DNA of 64,000 nt, from assembly GCA_036785325.1 (NCBI GenBank), contig JAXIVH010000018.1, positions 3,471,278 to 3,535,277 of the forward strand, read 5' to 3'. The notes under the pieces were generated by a model. The model did no database searches, was not told where the DNA came from, and saw only the letters and a program-made list of their open reading frames with translations. A program made the position numbers and the translations under genes. Origin of the DNA: Urophycis tenuis. Taxonomy: Eukaryota; Chordata; Actinopteri; Gadiformes; Phycidae. Positions 22,291-33,606 of this stretch are shown in pieces; position 1 is the first letter of the stretch; the number at the start of each line of letters is the position of its first letter.

Positions 22291-23231
22291 GGTGAAACGT
22301 GGTGTCGGGGCTGTTGTTTTTAAAGCCAGTAGGGGGCGCTACTAGCACGACAAGCACGATTTTTGGTATGTGAGCTTTGGGCAGCACTCTACATGTGTCC
22401 AGTGAATTTCATATTCATAACTATTACGGTGTTTGCACAGTAATTTACGCTGCTTTTAGAGCGCCATCCACTGGCAGAATTTTTTCCCCGTTTTGAACCA
22501 CGCCTCAGGGCGCCATGAGCTAGCAGCATACCAAGTTTCATTTAAATATCCTTTGCCAATGTTGAGATATAAACTTCTTGATTTTAAAGAGCGCCACCTG
22601 GTGGAAATGACGACAAATTTTGTGAGATGCATAAAGGAGGTACACAGAAGTAGGGCTCCAAGTTTGGTGTCGAACGGACATAGCAATGTGGAGAAATGGT
22701 CCACTTACTTTTTTTACGTAAAATGTAGACATCTAAAAAAATATATAAAGCACTATAACACGCTTATCTTCGGGAATTTCAATAAACTTCCAATTAGTTT
22801 TTTTCATGACACAGAATGTAGATGCTACATGTGGAGTTTCGTGCAAATCGGTGAAAGCCACATGCAATAGATGTCTAGGACGCACTTTTTTGAGTTTTTG
22901 CGTTGTAGCCAAAAAAAAGTCACGGCGGAAATGGGCGTGGCCTACATCAGGAGGTGCAGCATGTTTGCCCGCATGTGTGGATATAAACATTTTGAGTGTG
23001 CGACAAAGTATGCAGGAGTTATTAGCATTACGGGTTTTTTTTTTAAATAGCGCCACCTATAGGTGAGACATTAACGTGTCGCATAGAATAAATAATTTTT
23101 CACCAGGTCTGATAACTTTGCCAAAAAAAATTGAGTTTTCGTATATGTTCAGGGGGTTAAAATCAACGTCAAAGATCCCCAAATAACAAAAACAATAGGG
23201 ACCTCGTCCTGTTTCACAGGCTCGGTCCCTA

Positions 23232-24677
23232 AATTATGTGGCTATATTAAATAAGTTTAAAAACAAGCTGGAGTTCTGGAAAACCCTTCCTATCTCCTTG
23301 ATTGGTAGAGTGAATGCAATCAAAATGGTCTGTCTCCCTCAGTTACTGTACCTCTTTCAAAATTTACCCATCTTCCTTAGCAAAACCTATTTTAAAAAAC
23401 TAGATTCTATGATTCTTTCATTTATTTGGAATCACAAAACACACAGGGTCAGAAAGGGACATCTGTGCAAAAATAAAACAAACGGTGGGCTGGCCCTCCC
23501 AGATTTTGTCAAGTATTATTGGGCAGCAAATATCCGATGCATCTCCTACTGGCTGGATGAGACTGTTGTGCTCGCCAGCTGGTTGGACATGGAACGAGAG
23601 GATTGTTTTCCCTATTCGATCGGTGCTATTGTGATGTCTCCCATCCACCTTAAAAAATCATGTTATAGCTACAACCCAATCATACACAGCACTATTCAAA
23701 TCTGGAGGCAAATATCAAAACAACTCAAACTTAGGAAGCTGTCCTTTACACTCCCAATATCAGCAAACCCATCATTCACCCCTTCTATTATAGATGGAGG
23801 CTTTGATAGATGGAAAAAACTTGGACTGCACAGTGTGGGTGATCTGTACGTTAGTGGTTCGTTTGCGTCATTTCAACTACTTCAAGAGAAATATGGTCTG
23901 TCAAAAAGTGAATTTTTTAGATATCTCCAAGTCAGACACTTTGTAAGGACACATCTGGACCATTTTGAAAACGCCACCCCTGACAAGTTGGACAGGTGTC
24001 TCAGAGATTGCACGATGGAGAGGAATGCAATTTCAGTTGTATATGATTCATTTCATGAACTAGATCAGGTGAACACGGATTACATAAAGGAAGGCTGGGA
24101 AAAGGAATTGGGTATTGAGATAGCAGGAGACATATGGAACGAAAGCCTGAGATATATTAACACTTACTCCCTGAATGCTAGACACTGCCTGATCCAGTTT
24201 AAAACTCTGCATAGGTTGCATTACTCAAGAGTAAAACTGCATAGAATATTCCCAGAAATAACACCCATCTGTGAGAAATGTAACCAGACAGAGGCAAATC
24301 TACTGCACAGTTACGCACTTTGCCCCAAGTTAGAAAATTTCTGGACAGCAGTGTTTTCATTTTTCTCAAAGGTCTTTAAGACTACATTACGACCAGATCC
24401 ACTCTTGGTCATACTAGGGGCATCAGGGAGCACTGGGAACCTACAGAATACACAGCGCCGCCTTCTATCCTATGGTCTCCTCTGTGGGAAAAAACTTGTT
24501 CTCCTCCATTGGAAAAAAACGGAGACACCTACTTTCAATGCATGGTTAACGGCACTGACTGATACATTACACCTTGAAAGGATTCGTTACTCTCTTAGTG
24601 GTAGGTTAGAAGACTTCAAGAGGATGTGGCAACCAATTATTTCTTTCTTAAAACAGGATGTAGGACAAATTGAGTAG
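23232..24677 (+). pseudogene. LINE ORF2, C-terminal part
   Basis: An open stretch of ~480 codons. It holds the post-RT region typical of L1/Tx1 ORF2 (LPISLIGRVNAIKM, LPQLLYLFQNLPI, GGLALPDFVKYYWAANIR) and a C-terminal Cys/His cluster (CEKCNQTEANLLHSYALC). The stop at 24675-24677 is the natural end of ORF2, followed by a ~240-bp AT-rich 3' UTR. It cannot be expressed as part of ORF2 because of the two insertions. Confidence 0.88.
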
Positions 24678-24919
24678 CACTGGGTGGGCGGGACAGGGTG
24701 GGTCAGGGAGAGTGTTATTATTTATTTATTTATTTTAATATATGTATTTGTTTACATATTTTTGTATACTTTTTATACTTTTCTCCCATTTATTGTTTTT
24801 CATTATTGCTTATTTGTAGGACACCTTTGTTACTTATAATGAAAATATGAAGCATTGGACAAACCAGAGATGGATGTATTTTTGATATACTGTCTGCTTC
24901 ACAATAAAAATATTTGAAA

Positions 24920-24937
24920 CAAATCTCGGTGGAACCT
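24920..24937 (+). pseudogene. tRNA-Gln (CTG) copy 13, 3' fragment
   Basis: CAAATCTCGGTGGAACCT resumes directly after the LINE 3' end. The normal array spacer (TTGTTTGCTAGGCAGCTTC) follows, so the array is continuous across the insertion. Confidence 0.92.
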
Positions 24938-25179
24938 TGTTTGCTAGGCAGCTTCTACCATTGTGTTTTCAGAATCCGGTAATTGTTAACCATCAATTCC
25001 TGAGCACTCTGAATCCAGCTATCCAAGTGCAAATCTCAGCCCCACAATTCATGCACAAGTGCAAGACGATCACTTTCATTTACATAATGGGATGAATCAT
25101 AGTCATGCACAAGTTCTTTTCTGCCATGGTTGACATATGTTTACCTTGAAAAGTCTGTATACATGACATATAGATTAAT

Positions 25180-25251
25180 GGTTCCATGGTGTAATGGTGA
25201 GCACTCTGGACTTTGAATCCAGTGATCCGAGTTCAAGTCTCGGTGGAACCT
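25180..25251 (+). tRNA. tRNA-Gln (TTG), array copy 13
   Basis: Intact 72-nt form on the distal side of the LINE. Confidence 0.97.
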
Positions 25252-25412
25252 TGTAGGACCTTCAACATCACATGTTGGGTTTTCACAATCGGGTAATTGT
25301 TCACGCTCAATTCCATTCCTGTGAAATATCTTAAGTTGAGCTTTTAAGTGGCCCTCAATCATAATATAGAACGCATTGAAAAAAAAAGTTGAACCGAACG
25401 GACCCTACCATT

Positions 25413-25494
25413 GATGGGGTGGCCGAGTGGTTAAGGTGATGGACTGCTAATCCATTGTGCTCTGCACGTGTGGGTTCGAATCCCATCCTCATTG
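25413..25494 (+). tRNA. tRNA-Ser (GCT), array copy 13, diverged
   Basis: The acceptor 3' strand is CCTCATT rather than CCTCATC, so the first pair is G-U, and the variable arm reads TGCACGTG. It is probably still foldable. It is the most diverged Ser gene and lies at the array edge. Confidence 0.9.
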
Positions 25495-25753
25495 TTTGTT
25501 CCTTATACAATAGTGCACAACGATCCAATTCATGCTGAAAATAGGTTTGATCATCTTCATGCGAATTTCTTTGCCAAGGAAAATTCCCAACATCCAATGT
25601 CAGTGTCATTAGAACAACAGACCAAACAGTATTCAACTGTGTCTAAGACAGCTGTAGTCACTGCAATACCACCAAAGCATTTGTCACCCAATATCATGGA
25701 ACATGGAAATGGACCATAAGAATTCACCAAAGCTTAAGAGTGGCCACAGAAGA

Positions 25754-26045
25754 TCACTGTCCATTGCCCTTCAGCATACACCCTTGTGCTTTCACAATCC
25801 GGTAAATGCCCTTCCCACAAAATATCTGCAGTTGAAATATTGGTGTTATCCTGAGCACTGTGAAACCATCTGTACAAATGCAAATCTCAGCTTCACAATT
25901 CATGCAAAAGTGCATGACGATCCATTTCATGTACATAAGGGGGTTAATCATAATCACTCTGATATCCTTTTCTGCAAAGTTTGACATATGGTTACTGAGA
26001 AAAGTCTGTATACTTTACTTATAGATGGACAGACAGAAAGACAGA
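25754..26045 (+). repeat. Degenerate last array unit
   Basis: Spacer motifs recur with many differences (CACAATCCGGTAA, GAGCACTGTGAAACC, GTTTGACATATGGTTACTGAG), without intact genes. It ends in a short GACA microsatellite (26023-26055). It looks like an old edge unit not reached by homogenisation. Confidence 0.75.
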
Positions 26046-26058
26046 CAGACAGACGGAT

Positions 26059-26129
26059 GGTTCCATGTTGTAATGGTGATCATGTTTCACTTATAATCCA
26101 GCGATCCGATCCAAATCTCAGTTGAACCT
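26059..26129 (+). pseudogene. Decayed tRNA-Gln pseudogene at the array edge
   Basis: It starts GGTTCCATGTTGTAATGGTG and ends CAGTTGAACCT. The anticodon arm reads TTTCACTTATAATCC, so no Gln anticodon remains and the stem is broken. Confidence 0.85.
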
Positions 26130-27617
26130 TGTTTGCCATTCAAGCAATCTTCAAATCCTAAATCACTACTCTAAGTGAATGGCATGGTATTATAATTGTA
26201 ATTGAATCCTTCTTTAAAATAGCTTATGTACAGAAAAGTAACATTAAAGGTGTCATTGCATCGTTTTTATTTTTATTTTGCGGTGGTCTCTAGTATTATT
26301 GAATGCCATATGAGGCGGTTTTGGTGAAAAAAATGCTCTGGTGCTCCTTTTTCAGGCTTTTCTAGTCATTCCTCGACAGGATTTCGGCTCTTACACATGA
26401 ATATTCATGATATTTAAATGACTCGCCTCTGATTGGCTAACAGCACTGTGCAGATTGCTTGTGGGCGCAAGCCAAAGTAGGCGAGGCCATGCATACTAAT
26501 TCACCAAATTATGTCAGTCTGTAAGTCTTTTCTGACTTGCTTGTTTATCCAATGGCGGTAGAAGAAAATGTTCATGTGCAAGCATGCATATGCAACTCCT
26601 AGAAGAAATGATTTTCATGGAGATTTTCTCTTGAAAATGGAATCAACGCAACATTATTGAAATCCTATATTTTACCTTTTATTTTACTTATTTTACATTA
26701 CTGTAACAATGAAAGACATGTGTAATGAAATGATAGACATGTGTAAATGTGTAGGCCCATATCTCCATATGTATTGGCACACTAAATGGTTATGCGATCG
26801 ACATTCGTGTTTCCATTGTGCTGTGTGTGCAACATACACTGTATTTGATTATTATGTAATCTATGTTTGAACCATGTTTACCAAAATCTTTTCAGAAAGG
26901 TGAGATGAAGAGAGTACATTTCTACCCTGGAAGGATGACAGTTTCCTCCTGGAGGGTCAATGTACCTATCATTGCGGACAAGTCTCCACCACAGAGGGAA
27001 AGGTTGGTGAAGGGCAACGCCTTCACCATGGTGCTCCAAAGATGGTGCAACAGGGGGAAATTTTTCTGATGGCTCCTGGAAAACAATGAAGGCTGCACCT
27101 TGTACATCCCGAAGAAGTTAGACCAGGAAGAAAAGGCAATCCAATCATCATATGACAAAGAAATGTTATCATCAAATAAGAATAAGATATTTAGCTTTTT
27201 TTTATTTTTATAATGCTCTGTATAGTCTAGGATATAATAGCATGACCAAAAACAATTAAGTAGAATTGGGTAAAAATGAAGTCAAGGGAATGTGTTCAAG
27301 AAGATGATGAAACACAATATGAGATTAACGTAAGAACTGATGAAGAGAATCATAATGAAAGAAACCGTGGTGTGTATTGGTTGCAGGAACACAAGGTGGA
27401 GCAAGGGTTCAGGCTCCACCAGAGGAGGGGCTGGAGTGATGCTAAAAGGATCTCTTATTTTCCTTAAGGCTCAGTAAACCTAACTTCATTGAATAATCTT
27501 TATTGTGCTTGTTGAGTTAAGAGTTTATTCCTTATCATAAAACAAGTTAGTCTTTAACTATAAGAACGGCGTGTGGTAAAGAGCCAAAGACATCCGGCCC
27601 GTCTCAGGATTTCCTCT
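26130..27617. other. Intergenic, no recognised gene
   Basis: AT-rich unique or old repeat sequence. One short coding-like stretch lies at 26890-27155 (FYPGRMTVSSWRVNVP, then LYIPKKLDQEEKAIQ). It is interrupted by a stop after GKFF, and I do not recognise it; it may be a pseudogene fragment. Confidence 0.5.
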
Positions 27618-27622
27618 CAGGG

Positions 27623-28348
27623 TGTCACGGGTTCGTTGTCCGTGTGTTTGAAAAAATGATGGCTCAGCCGGCGAACTTAGGTGAGTGATATTTATTACTC
27701 CAAAACAAAAACCCCAAAACCCAAACACCCCGTGGAAGACATGAATTGGCCAAAAAATAGACAGACTGGTACAAACAAACACGGTACTTAAACTAGTAGT
27801 AGCATCCCCGGGTTTAGCTAGCCCTCGGGTAGCATCACGGTCCCCCCTTTTCTCCACCTACTGCCCTGGGCTCCTCTTATATAACCTTAGCCCCTCCTTC
27901 GGGCATACCAACTCCTAATTGGCAGGGGGGTTTTAGCCTAACCCATCCAGTAAAGCCTTGTGGTTCCCCCAAACCACCCCCATCCCCACAGATGGTGGAT
28001 AACAAATAAACAAACATTGTAAACAGACCATAACATTACCATAACATTCTAACCATACAAATACAAAACTCCCCAAGTCCCCTTTAATGGCGGAGTCCAT
28101 GGTCACCTGACCAGCCGTAGCGCGCCACTAGCGCTATTTCAGGAAGCACTCTGGTAGTGCTTCGGCTTGGCCCCGAGACCAACTATGACCGCGGCAGCAG
28201 GTGAGTGCGTCGCCTCCTGCTTCGCGATGGCTCCACGGGCATGGGGAGAGCGCTGCGTGCCCTCCCGGCACCGGCTCTCCCCGAGCGTGAGCCCGTGTTG
28301 TCGCGGTGACGGTGCGTTCAGCGGTGCGCTCCGGTGCGCTCCGTCACA
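27623..28348 (-). repeat. 3' LTR of the Gmr1-like element
   Basis: 726 bp. On the - strand it begins TGTGACGGAGCGCACC and ends CCCGTGACA, with TG...CA termini. It shows no visible difference from 32881-33606. Confidence 0.95.
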
Positions 28349-31323
28349 TTATCCCCCTCCTCCCCGAGGTTGACGATGTGCGGCAACCTGGAGAGGTAGT
28401 CGGCTACTACATTGTTCCTGCCCGGCCGATGTCGGATCAGGAACTGGTACGGCTGGAGAGAGAGGTACCACCGGGTGAGACGACTGTTATGGTCCTTCAT
28501 GGAGTTCATCCAGGTCAGCGCCCGATGGTCGGTCTCCAGGTCGAACTCCCTCCCCAGCAGGTAGTACCTCAAGCTCTCTAGGGCCCATTTGATGGCCAGG
28601 CCCTCCTTCTCTACTGTGGAGTACCTGGTCTCCCGGGGCAGCAGCTTGCGGCTTAGGTACAGCACTGGTTGTTCTTCCCCAGGTTCCCCTTGGGCCAGGA
28701 CTGCCCCCAGGCCCACTGCAGAGGCATCAGTCTGGACCAAGAACCGCTGGCTGAAGTCAGGACTCCTCAGCACTGGAGAGGAACACAAGCCGGCCTTGAG
28801 GGTACCAAAGGCGGCCTCACAGTCTTCGTTCCACACGACCGGGTTCCTCTGGTCCTTCGCCGTCAGGGCTGTCAACGGGGCCGCAATGGTGGCGAACTGC
28901 GGGACAAACCTCCGGTACCAGCCCGCTAAGCCCAAGAAGGACCTTACCTCCTTCTTTGTGCGAGGGCGGGGGCAGCTGCGAACGGCCTCGACCTTGTCCA
29001 CCTGTGGCCGGACCTCGCCTCGTCCAAGCCGGTAGCCCAGGTACTTAGCCTCTTCCCTCGCCCACTGACACTTGGCCGGGTTCAGCGTCAGGCCCGCCTG
29101 CTGGATCCGCCCAAGGACTCGCTCCAACTGCTGCAGGTGCTGCTCCCAGGTGTCGCTGAAGATGACCACGTCATCTAGGTAGGCAGCACTGCAGTCCTCA
29201 CACCCCTGCAGGACTCGATCCATCAGCCTCTGGAAGGTGGCGGGTGCTCCATGGAGGCCGAAGGGCATTACCGTAAACTGGAAGAGGCCCGTTGGTGTCT
29301 GGAATGCAGTGTAGGGGCGACTGGCCGCTTCCAGTGGGACCTGCCAGTAGCCCTTGCAGAGGTCCAGCGTGGTGATGAACCTGGCCCGACCAATCCTCTC
29401 CAGCAGGTCATCAACCCGGGGCATCGGGTACGCATCAAACGCCGACATCGCGTTCAGCTTCCTGAAGTCGATGCAGGTACGCAGGGAGCCATCTTTCTTT
29501 ACCACGATGACCACCGGGCTGCACCACTCGGACTGGGATGGCTCGATCACCCCCAGGCGCTGCATCTCCTCGACCTCCTTCCCGAGCTTTGCCACCAGGT
29601 GTTGTGGCACCCGGTAAGCCCTCTGGCGAAACGGCCCCTTGTCCTTGAGGCGGACAACGTGCTCAACCAGGTCAGTCTTACCTGGGTTGGCCGCGAACAA
29701 TCTGGAGACCCGTTGGAACACCTGGCTCAGCTGGCTGGACTGGACAGCAGAGAGATGGTCGAGATCAGGTCCCGCAGACGAGTTGAGGTCGGCCAAGGTA
29801 GGCTCCTCCTCCCCGTCGCTGTCCACCTCCGCTACCAACAGGGACGTCACGGGAACCTGCACAGGAGCCTCCTTCCATTCCTTCAACAGATTTACATGGT
29901 ATACCTGCCTTGCCTTCTTCTTGTCCGGGTGGTGGACCTCATAGGTCACGGGGCCCATCTTCCGGAGGACCGGGTACGGGCCCTGCCACTTCGCCAGCAG
30001 CTTGCTGTTGGAGGATGGTAAGAGGAGCAGTACCTTCTGGCCTGGCTGGAACACTCGGTGCCTGGCCTGGCGGTCGTACCATGCCTTCTGGCTTTGCTGG
30101 GCCTCCCGTAGGTTGACCTCAGCCTCGTCCCGGTACTTGGCCAGCCGGTCCCTCATCTCCAGCACGAACTGGACCACACTGCGATCACTAGCCCCGGTGG
30201 CTGGAGCCTCCCAGGTCTTGAGCAGCAGATCCAACGGCCCCTGGACCTCCCAGCCGTACAGCAGCTCAAACTGGGAGAACCCCGTGGACGCTTGCGGGAC
30301 CTCCCGGTAGGCGAACAGCAGGAACGGCAGCCACTTGTCCCAGTCCCGCCCCGTGTCAGCCACAAACTTCTGCAGCATCTTCTTCAGGGTTTGGTTGAAT
30401 CGTTCAACCAAACCGTCCGTCTGTGGATGATACGGCGTGGTCTTGATGGCCGAAATCCCCAGCTGCCGGTGGAAGAGCTGCAGAAGTCTGGAGGTGAAGT
30501 TGGTCCCCTGGTCCGTTAGGATTTCATCCGGCACACCAACCCTGGAAAACAGTTGGACCAGACAACGTAGTACAGCCGGGGCAGTCACAGTGCGCAAGGG
30601 GAAAGCCTCCGGAAAACGGGTGGCATAATCACAGAGCACCAGAATGTACTGGTGCCCTCCACTGCTGCGCACCAATGGGCCAACAATGTCCATGGCTACT
30701 CGCCTAAACGGGATGGAGATCACCGGCAGAGGTTGAAGGTAGGCCCGGTCCGACTGGCGGACATAGCAGGTTTTCTGACAGGTGGGACAGGTTTGGCAGT
30801 ACATTTGGACATCCGCATACATGGAAGGCCAGTAGAATCGGGAGGATATACGCAGATAGGTTTTGTTGCGACCAAGATGACCTGCCCAAGGCAATGTGTG
30901 TGCCAGGTGCAGGATCATCTGCCGACACGATACTGGCACCACGAGGCGTTTGACGCCATCCGCCACCGCATACAGAACCTCGGAATCGACAACAAAACCT
31001 TTATCCCCCCTTTCCATATCCAGCCCCCCAACCACCTTGGCAAACAATGGGCTCAAAGTCCCATCCTCCCGTTGCAATGCCCCAATGTCCCCTGGCACCT
31101 CCCACCTGTCCTTTGTCCGTCCCCCCTTATAGTCCGGCTCCGGGGATTTCAGGCCCTTTTCGAACCGCCGCTGGCGACGCGACTTTCGAAAGCCCTTTGT
31201 GGCCCCCTCAAACAGACTGCTGTCCAGGGTGGAAAAGGGTTCTGGATCCGAACCCTTGTCCTGTCCAGGGACAGAGGTCACCCCTGCCCTGGCCTGGGCA
31301 CGGGTTATCGCCTGCCCCGACAA
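28318..31323 (-). CDS. Gmr1-like pol polyprotein: integrase, then reverse transcriptase and RNase H
   Basis: 1001 codons, open. Residues ~139-182 hold the integrase HHCC zinc domain (HTLPWAGH ... CQTCPTC). The catalytic core has D212 (MDIVGPL), D271 (TDQGTNF) and E307 (GLVERFN), a DD35E spacing. A GPY/F-like stretch (GPYPVLRKMGPVTYEV) lies at ~448-463. The reverse transcriptase spans ~555-760 with D654 (TTLDLCKGYW) and YLDD at 715-718. RNase H starts near TDAS at 865. The C-terminus overlaps the LTR by about 30 bp. The upstream edge is reached from the protease frame by a shift, so the annotated Met is probably not a true start. Confidence 0.93.
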   Translation of the reverse strand: MSGQAITRAQARAGVTSVPGQDKGSDPEPFSTLDSSLFEGATKGFRKSRRQRRFEKGLKSPEPDYKGGRTKDRWEVPGDIGALQREDGTLSPLFAKVVGGLDMERGDKGFVVDSEVLYAVADGVKRLVVPVSCRQMILHLAHTLPWAGHLGRNKTYLRISSRFYWPSMYADVQMYCQTCPTCQKTCYVRQSDRAYLQPLPVISIPFRRVAMDIVGPLVRSSGGHQYILVLCDYATRFPEAFPLRTVTAPAVLRCLVQLFSRVGVPDEILTDQGTNFTSRLLQLFHRQLGISAIKTTPYHPQTDGLVERFNQTLKKMLQKFVADTGRDWDKWLPFLLFAYREVPQASTGFSQFELLYGWEVQGPLDLLLKTWEAPATGASDRSVVQFVLEMRDRLAKYRDEAEVNLREAQQSQKAWYDRQARHRVFQPGQKVLLLLPSSNSKLLAKWQGPYPVLRKMGPVTYEVHHPDKKKARQVYHVNLLKEWKEAPVQVPVTSLLVAEVDSDGEEEPTLADLNSSAGPDLDHLSAVQSSQLSQVFQRVSRLFAANPGKTDLVEHVVRLKDKGPFRQRAYRVPQHLVAKLGKEVEEMQRLGVIEPSQSEWCSPVVIVVKKDGSLRTCIDFRKLNAMSAFDAYPMPRVDDLLERIGRARFITTLDLCKGYWQVPLEAASRPYTAFQTPTGLFQFTVMPFGLHGAPATFQRLMDRVLQGCEDCSAAYLDDVVIFSDTWEQHLQQLERVLGRIQQAGLTLNPAKCQWAREEAKYLGYRLGRGEVRPQVDKVEAVRSCPRPRTKKEVRSFLGLAGWYRRFVPQFATIAAPLTALTAKDQRNPVVWNEDCEAAFGTLKAGLCSSPVLRSPDFSQRFLVQTDASAVGLGAVLAQGEPGEEQPVLYLSRKLLPRETRYSTVEKEGLAIKWALESLRYYLLGREFDLETDHRALTWMNSMKDHNSRLTRWYLSLQPYQFLIRHRPGRNNVVADYLSRLPHIVNLGEEGDNVTERTGAHR
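28349..28367 (-). other. Polypurine tract
   Basis: On the - strand a GGGGAGGAGGGGGATAA stretch directly precedes the 3' LTR. This is the expected place for the plus-strand DNA primer. Confidence 0.8.
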
Positions 31324-31560
31324 CCCCCTACCAAAGTCACTGTCTTAGGTCCTGCTTCCAACAGTACATCCAGCAGCACCGGTAAGTCCAACCCCAGGAT
31401 GGCAGCTACAGGCAACCTATCTACGACCCCCACCGTCATAACATATGGTTGCTCGCCTACCCTCACAGACAGTTCTGCGGTAGGGTAGGAATGGCTGTCC
31501 CCATGCACACAAAACAATGTCTTCCCGCCTGCTGTAATCCATCATGCCCGTTGGCACTAA
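31305..31560 (-). pseudogene. Gmr1-like aspartic protease, frame-shifted C-terminal half
   Basis: The protease active site (ALVDSGSFRTLV) sits at the end of the gag frame. Its C-terminal half (VGVVDRLPVAAILGLDLPVLLD) lies in another frame, entered at about 31515-31530 near a GTTTTGTG run. The pol frame is re-entered at about 31310-31325 beside a run of five G (- strand). Gag and pol share one frame and only this piece differs. That suggests two single-base indels, real or from sequencing, rather than one programmed shift. Confidence 0.7.
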
Positions 31561-32862
31561 GTCTCTCCGGACCAGCGTCCGGAAGCTCCCGGAGTCAACC
31601 AGAGCAGTCACTGGGGTACCATTAATGGTGATGTCTTTAAAATACTGCCGCTTCCCAACCTCCCTTACATCCCCAGCACGGGGAGTGTAACAGGCACCAC
31701 TAACCTTAGTCTTTCGGATGGGGCACAGGGAAGCTTTGTGTCCTGCCTGCTGGCAGTAAAAACAAATGAGCTCCCTACCGGGACTCTGCTGACGGTGTGA
31801 AGGGCGGGTTCCTCCAGGCGGTGGTACGTTGGCCCTGACCGTTGCCCTAGGCTGGGAAGAAGGCTGCCGACCAGGACCCCCTTGGTAGGGTGCTGGGCCT
31901 CCCCTCCGGGCGTTGAGGTACTGCAGTGCTAGCTTGGCTGCAGCTAGCCCCTCCATCGGCTCATGCTCCTTCACCCAGGTGCGAATGTCTGCAGGGAACA
32001 CCCGGAGCAGCTGCTCCAAGATGATCTGCTCACCGATCTGCTCCTTGGTGTGCTGCTCCGGACGAACCCATCGCCGGTAGCAACCCTTTAAGCGGTGGTA
32101 GGTCTCTGTTGGGTTCTCCCCGGGTGGAACTGCCATGGCCCGGAACTGCAGGCGATACGTCTCCGGGGACACGTCAAACTTGACTAGGAGCGCTGCCTTT
32201 AAGTCCGGGTAAGAGTGGGCCCTCTCCTCGTCCATCGCGGTGTACGCCTCTAGTGCCTTTCCCGAGAGTAGTGGCACCAGGCGACACGCCCACTCACTCT
32301 CTGGCCAACCCCAGGTTCTGGCTATCCGCTCGAAGCGGAGCAGGTAGTTCTCCAGGTCCTCTCCCGCCAGATACTGGGGAATCTTGGGGTCCCCGGAGGG
32401 CCTAGGAGGTTCTGCTTCGCTGCTGACCCTACTCCTTGGTGCCTCAGAAGGTGATCCGCGGTGCATCCGAGGAGCTGGAGTAGGCAGGTTCATCCTCAGG
32501 CTCCGCAGCGACCCCTCAGATGGTGATGTGGCCCTCGATGATGCTGGGATAGGTGCTGCAGGCAGTTGGGAGGCTTGCCACGACTCCCGGAGCCCTCGGA
32601 GCTCTGCCAGGAGCCCGTCCTCTCTCCTCTGCTGTTCCTCCAGGAAGGTCCTCATGACAGCCACCAGCTCCTCACTGGCACCTGGAGCTCCGGTGGCTGC
32701 CTGCCAGGCTGGAGCAGCAGCCGCCGCCCCTTTGTACTCCTCCTCATCGTCTGTGGACCAGGCTCCCTCACCTACAGCTTCCTCCTGAGCTGGAAGTTGC
32801 TTTTGTGAGCGGAGTCCGGTACGTCTTCCGGTAAGACGGGTGCGTCCCCGTCGGCTGGCCAT
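31417..32862 (-). CDS. Gmr1-like Gag (capsid and nucleocapsid) with protease N-terminus
   Basis: About 481 residues from the ATG at 32862, which overlaps the primer-binding site. An Arg-rich N-terminus and a disordered Ser/Pro segment come first. Next is a capsid-like helical region (YLAGEDLENYLLRFERIAR, VKFDVSPETYRLQFRAM, NPTETYHRLKGCYRRW). Then comes a CCHC zinc knuckle (CFYCQQAGHKASLC), and last the DSGS protease site. It assembles the cytoplasmic particle and packages RNA. An earlier ATG 24 bp upstream lies in the LTR and is less likely. Confidence 0.9.
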   Translation of the reverse strand: MASRRGRTRLTGRRTGLRSQKQLPAQEEAVGEGAWSTDDEEEYKGAAAAAPAWQAATGAPGASEELVAVMRTFLEEQQRREDGLLAELRGLRESWQASQLPAAPIPASSRATSPSEGSLRSLRMNLPTPAPRMHRGSPSEAPRSRVSSEAEPPRPSGDPKIPQYLAGEDLENYLLRFERIARTWGWPESEWACRLVPLLSGKALEAYTAMDEERAHSYPDLKAALLVKFDVSPETYRLQFRAMAVPPGENPTETYHRLKGCYRRWVRPEQHTKEQIGEQIILEQLLRVFPADIRTWVKEHEPMEGLAAAKLALQYLNARRGGPAPYQGGPGRQPSSQPRATVRANVPPPGGTRPSHRQQSPGRELICFYCQQAGHKASLCPIRKTKVSGACYTPRAGDVREVGKRQYFKDITINGTPVTALVDSGSFRTLVRRDLVPTGMMDYSRREDIVLCAWGQPFLPYRRTVCEGRRATICYDGGGRR

Positions 32863-32878
32863 CCCACTTCTGACACCA
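32861..32878 (-). promoter_or_regulatory. Primer-binding site, complementary to tRNA-Leu 3' end
   Basis: On the - strand TGGTGTCAGAAGTGGGA lies two bases after the 5' LTR. It is the exact complement of the 3' end of vertebrate tRNA-Leu(CAG) (TCCCACTTCTGACA plus CCA). It primes minus-strand DNA synthesis. Confidence 0.88.
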
Positions 32879-32880
32879 AA

Positions 32881-33606
32881 TGTCACGGGTTCGTTGTCCG
32901 TGTGTTTGAAAAAATGATGGCTCAGCCGGCGAACTTAGGTGAGTGATATTTATTACTCCAAAACAAAAACCCCAAAACCCAAACACCCCGTGGAAGACAT
33001 GAATTGGCCAAAAAATAGACAGACTGGTACAAACAAACACGGTACTTAAACTAGTAGTAGCATCCCCGGGTTTAGCTAGCCCTCGGGTAGCATCACGGTC
33101 CCCCCTTTTCTCCACCTACTGCCCTGGGCTCCTCTTATATAACCTTAGCCCCTCCTTCGGGCATACCAACTCCTAATTGGCAGGGGGGTTTTAGCCTAAC
33201 CCATCCAGTAAAGCCTTGTGGTTCCCCCAAACCACCCCCATCCCCACAGATGGTGGATAACAAATAAACAAACATTGTAAACAGACCATAACATTACCAT
33301 AACATTCTAACCATACAAATACAAAACTCCCCAAGTCCCCTTTAATGGCGGAGTCCATGGTCACCTGACCAGCCGTAGCGCGCCACTAGCGCTATTTCAG
33401 GAAGCACTCTGGTAGTGCTTCGGCTTGGCCCCGAGACCAACTATGACCGCGGCAGCAGGTGAGTGCGTCGCCTCCTGCTTCGCGATGGCTCCACGGGCAT
33501 GGGGAGAGCGCTGCGTGCCCTCCCGGCACCGGCTCTCCCCGAGCGTGAGCCCGTGTTGTCGCGGTGACGGTGCGTTCAGCGGTGCGCTCCGGTGCGCTCC
33601 GTCACA
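32881..33606 (-). repeat. 5' LTR of the Gmr1-like element
   Basis: 726 bp, the promoter-bearing copy for this - strand element. It is followed on the outer side by CAGGG, the target duplication. Confidence 0.95.

Noticed and set aside
29251..30310. Long + strand frames over the retrotransposon
   Set aside because: Antisense shadow of the GC-rich pol gene, with no recognisable domain.
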